In this document: positions 60,897-64,000 of the stretch, one piece after another
How positions within the stretch are numbered: the first letter of the stretch is position 1
Layout of the letters: each line of letters starts with the position of its first letter
Assembly (NCBI GenBank): GCA_029641185.1
Contig: JAPWGK010000019.1
Span: 806,001-870,000 of the forward strand
Length of the DNA stretch: 64,000 nt
Source of the DNA: Pseudofabraea citricarpa
Lineage: Eukaryota > Ascomycota > Leotiomycetes > Helotiales > Dermateaceae
Reading direction: 5' to 3'
Translations under genes and position numbers: made by a program
Notes under the pieces: model-generated
What the model was told of the DNA's origin: nothing
Database searches by the model: none
Seen by the model: the letters and a program-made list of their open reading frames with translations, nothing else

Positions 60897-63141
60897 GGGG
60901 TTTAGCTGCCCTGTTTTGTTGTTCGAGTATTGAATTAATGAATCATGTTTGCCTATCACGGTATCACCTACCTTGTTTTGTTTTTGCTCTTACCAATCAG
61001 TGACAAGCGACCAGCGCGCCATCTAAAGGCAGTCTATCTTCATGCAAGTGGGCCCTAGTAGAAGAAGTCACAGCTGGTAATGATCCTCGTGTTAAAAGTC
61101 TATGGTTACCTGAATGCAGGTTCTTAAGAGTCTCTCGAACTCCAATTTACCTCAGCTCTTCAAAGCCGTAGTCATAATACTTAGAAAAGGCAAATCTTTC
61201 CGTACGTCACCCGATAAAATGACATGACTGCCCGCCGACAATTTCAAAGGAGCTGGCGTTTTACAAGTAATCCAAGTACCCCAAACTCCTAACTCAGAAA
61301 CCGACTAGCTAGGGGTGGTGGTTTGCCAGTTGGCGGCCAGACCAGATCAGCTTGCGTGAGAGGTGGATTGAAAGAAGAAGGGGAGGGATTCATGAGCGGG
61401 CAGCAGTGTAAGTAGGCAGGTATACAACTTGCAACTCTCGCTGAGAGAGGGAGCACCCCCTGAGAGTAGGTATATAGGTTTGTGTCCTCGAGCCGTGTCG
61501 TCCCGGAGGACCTTCCTCATTTCTTCATCATGAAAATGGGTAGGAGGCTTCCTTTCTTTCTTCCTTTGAGCTCCTATAGGTGCTCAGACTTTCACGCAAA
61601 CCCAAACTTCTTCTCGCGGGAAGGAAGAACCGTTATGGTTTTATGTTTCCAGGTGATTAGATGGTGTCAACTGGCCCTGGATTCTAGTACAGCAGCGAAA
61701 ATGATGCAGCTATGGATATGGGATGGCCTCCTATTAAATCTGTTCTTGCAAAGGCTTCGTAAGAGAAATGGGATGATCTGGACTTTATGGATGTGTGGCA
61801 AGATAGCAGCCATTAGCTTATAGCTCTGGGATAGCAATGAGACGGACCTCTGAGCTTTCTGTTAGTAGAGCATTATCCCCTGTGTTTGAGTCTGTGAACA
61901 ATACATGTGGGCAGATTACTTTGCATCAATAGAAGTTGTAACTTTGGGTGGAGGTACAGCTTACATGAAGCTCCGTCAGCTGGGGGCACTGTCGAGACAA
62001 TAAAAACATAAGCCCTTGATACAAGTTTTTGAAAATTCCGATACGGATTGGAAGACTTTTTTTTCTTCGCTTGTTTGGGCTTCTCTTTTCCTGATATTTG
62101 TATCGCATGCTCTGTTACCCGCATCCGTGCCTGAAGAAGCCGTAGGTACTAAGTAGGTGGAAACTCATCTCGGAATTACAGCCTGCACAAAACAGCAAGT
62201 TATAGTTTAACTCGGTCTCCAAAGCTCCACGTGTATTTAAGTGCGCGATATCCTCAGAATCGCTTCACTGTATGAAGATCAGGCTCAACGACTACTCTAT
62301 CTCTTTGGTAGCGATCCAAAAAGCTAAGCGACCCCCTTACTACCCCTGAACGAATTACCGAGGGGGAAGAGAAGGCGGGGAGGGGGAAGCATAAAGATAA
62401 AAACTCTAATAATGCAACTGTTTAGTGCTTACCAAGACAAGACGAGCACAAACCAACAGAGGGATCTAAGCCGAAGAATTCTCCTACGCTACAGTATGCC
62501 CCCGAACAAATCGGAACAGCCTTACGAAAAGCCATGACAGGCGGCAGAAGAGATTCTCTTATCAAGGACCCTTATCGAGCTGGGTAAGGAAGGTTTCAGA
62601 GGTTGGACGTCCTTGAGCCTTGGCATAACTTGATAATGTATCTAAGGTTTTCTTGGTGTCTTTGCCGTTCTTGGGGGGTGCCTATCTCTCCCCCACTCTT
62701 CACCTCCTGGGGTGAGCATCGCGTGTATGAGTGAAGGGTATCTCTGCGATCCACTCGAGCTTGACAATCATACCCTAGCTGCTGTGCGAATGGGCAACTA
62801 TCTACCGTATCTGGCCAGTGCAGTACAGTACCTGCGTGTTCTTGATTCCTGGGGTTCGTCATAAGAGCGGAGTCCGAGTCCCCTTTCAGTTGCACTGTAC
62901 TCTCGATTGGATCGAATCGACTCGGTCTAATTGGTCCTAGAAGGTATCGATCTCAACGCATCTCGTCCTGTCTATAGCTAGCTAGCTTATCTGCTTTTGG
63001 CATTTATAGGTATCTTTGTTTTGCTATCTATCCATCTCTAAAAATAAAAAAGACGACAAGCTTCCTAGAACTGGATTTTTCTCTCTTCATCTTTGCTTCT
63101 TGTTCTTCGTCTTTCTCATCGGTCAATTGGAATCGAACAAG
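60897..63141. other. Long intergenic region, no gene recognised
   Basis: 2.2 kb between two plus-strand genes. Open frames at 61482-61823 and 62596-62895 lack family resemblance and good codon character. The last few hundred bases should hold the transporter promoter and 5' UTR. Confidence 0.5.
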
Positions 63142-64000
63142 ATGAGTACCTCGGAGAAGAAAAACACAGAGGAGATCAGTCCCGTGCAGAGGACGGAGAG
63201 CTATGGCGAGGGATTCACACTCAAGCTCGACGACAAGGACAATCGCGAGTTCTATGGCAGTTCCATTAGTGACTCGTATCGGTTGAAGTCGGAGCTGGTG
63301 AGCAAGTGTTTTGAGGAGATTGGGATGGGAAGGTATGATTAGTCCTCTGTTTATTTCTCTATTGCAAAAGAAGAAAGAAAGAAAAAAGAAGAGAAAGAAA
63401 AAGAGACATGGACTAATGCTCGCATGTTAGATACCAATGGGAACTCTTCGTCGTCACTGGTTTTGGATGGATCACAGATAACTTGTATGTTCTCCCCCAT
63501 CTCCATCCCTTCATCCCTACCTATCAGCAAAAAGAAACAAAGATGCCAACATAGCCTAGCTGGTCTCAAGGAATCGGCGCCATCCAGCCTTCCATCAAGC
63601 TAGAATTCAGCGACATCAGCATGGTCGGCTTCAGCTCCATCGCATACTACAGCGGGCTGATCGTCGGGGCGTCCTTCTGGGGCATCTCAGCCGACTTCAT
63701 CGGGCGCAAGCCAGCCTTCAACGCGACGCTGCTGATCGGAGGCATCTTCGGTGCTGCCGTAGCTGGGCTGAGCAACTTCATCGGGTTCTGCGTGCTCTGG
63801 GCCATCATCGGCACGGCTGCTGGAGGAAACGTGCCCGTGGATTCTATGATCTTCCTCGAGTTCGTCCCCGGCAGCCATCAGTATCTCCTCACGGCCCTCT
63901 CGGCTTGGTGGAATCTCGGCCAGGTCATCGTGTCGCTCGTGGCTTGGGTGTTCCTGGCGAACTTCAGCTGCCCGACGGGGTCGACGTACGAGACGTGTAA
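63142..64000 (+). CDS. Major facilitator superfamily transporter (3' end beyond window)
   Basis: Exons 63142-63332, 63431-63484 and 63560 to the window edge. A cytosolic N-terminus of about 60 residues precedes the first membrane segment (YQWELFVVTGFGWITDN). The next helices contain SGLIVGASFWGISADFIGRK, the G-x-x-D-x-x-GRK loop that marks MFS proteins, and AAGGNVPVDSMIFLEF, typical of the sugar/phosphate/SV2-like branch. The protein breaks off in a loop with two cysteines (SCPTGSTYETC). The hxn cluster of Aspergillus contains two MFS genes (hxnP and hxnZ); which of them this matches cannot be decided from the fragment. Likely substrate nicotinate or a derivative, from context only. Confidence 0.85.

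Overview
This is a gene-dense piece of a filamentous ascomycete (Pezizomycotina) nuclear genome. The evidence is the many short GT-AG introns of about 45-100 nt, fungal-only families (Ecl1, C2H2 plus fungal-TF regulators, killer-toxin-like GH18 chitinase, LysM proteins), and a transposon ruined by C-to-T changes typical of repeat-induced point mutation. Leotiomycetes is my best guess for the class, with low confidence. Most gene models below were spliced by hand and checked for reading-frame phase at every junction.

Region 1-7.6 kb (all minus): a protein-kinase-like gene cut by the left edge, a CorA-type membrane protein with one frameshift, a small gene of unknown function, and an aminoglycoside-phosphotransferase-family protein with a Cys/His-rich N-terminal finger. 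Region 8.1-15.7 kb: a secreted four-LysM protein and a 24-exon subgroup-C (killer-toxin-like) chitinase, transcribed divergently from one 0.9-kb intergenic region. Region 16-41 kb: ordinary genome with long spacers. It holds an unknown conserved gene, an FkbM/METTL24-like methyltransferase, a large disordered conserved protein, ATP sulfurylase divergent from ISD11 (both sulfur metabolism), an acidic nuclear-type protein, two unknown genes and an Ecl1-family protein.

Region 41-64 kb is the most coherent block. It reads as a nicotinate-catabolism (hxn) cluster. In order: molybdenum-cofactor sulfurase hxB (+), a dead Tc1/mariner element, a xanthine-dehydrogenase-type molybdenum hydroxylase (hxnS candidate, -), an Old Yellow Enzyme (hxnT, +), a C2H2/fungal-TF regulator (hxnR, +), an FAD monooxygenase (hxnX, -), a 2-oxoglutarate/Fe(II) oxygenase (hxnY, +) and the start of an MFS transporter (+, cut by the right edge). 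The sulfurase would activate the molybdenum hydroxylase, which starts the pathway. The transporter would bring in substrate, the monooxygenases and flavin reductase would process the ring, and the zinc-finger protein would control the set. The presence of hxB in the block is the notable point.
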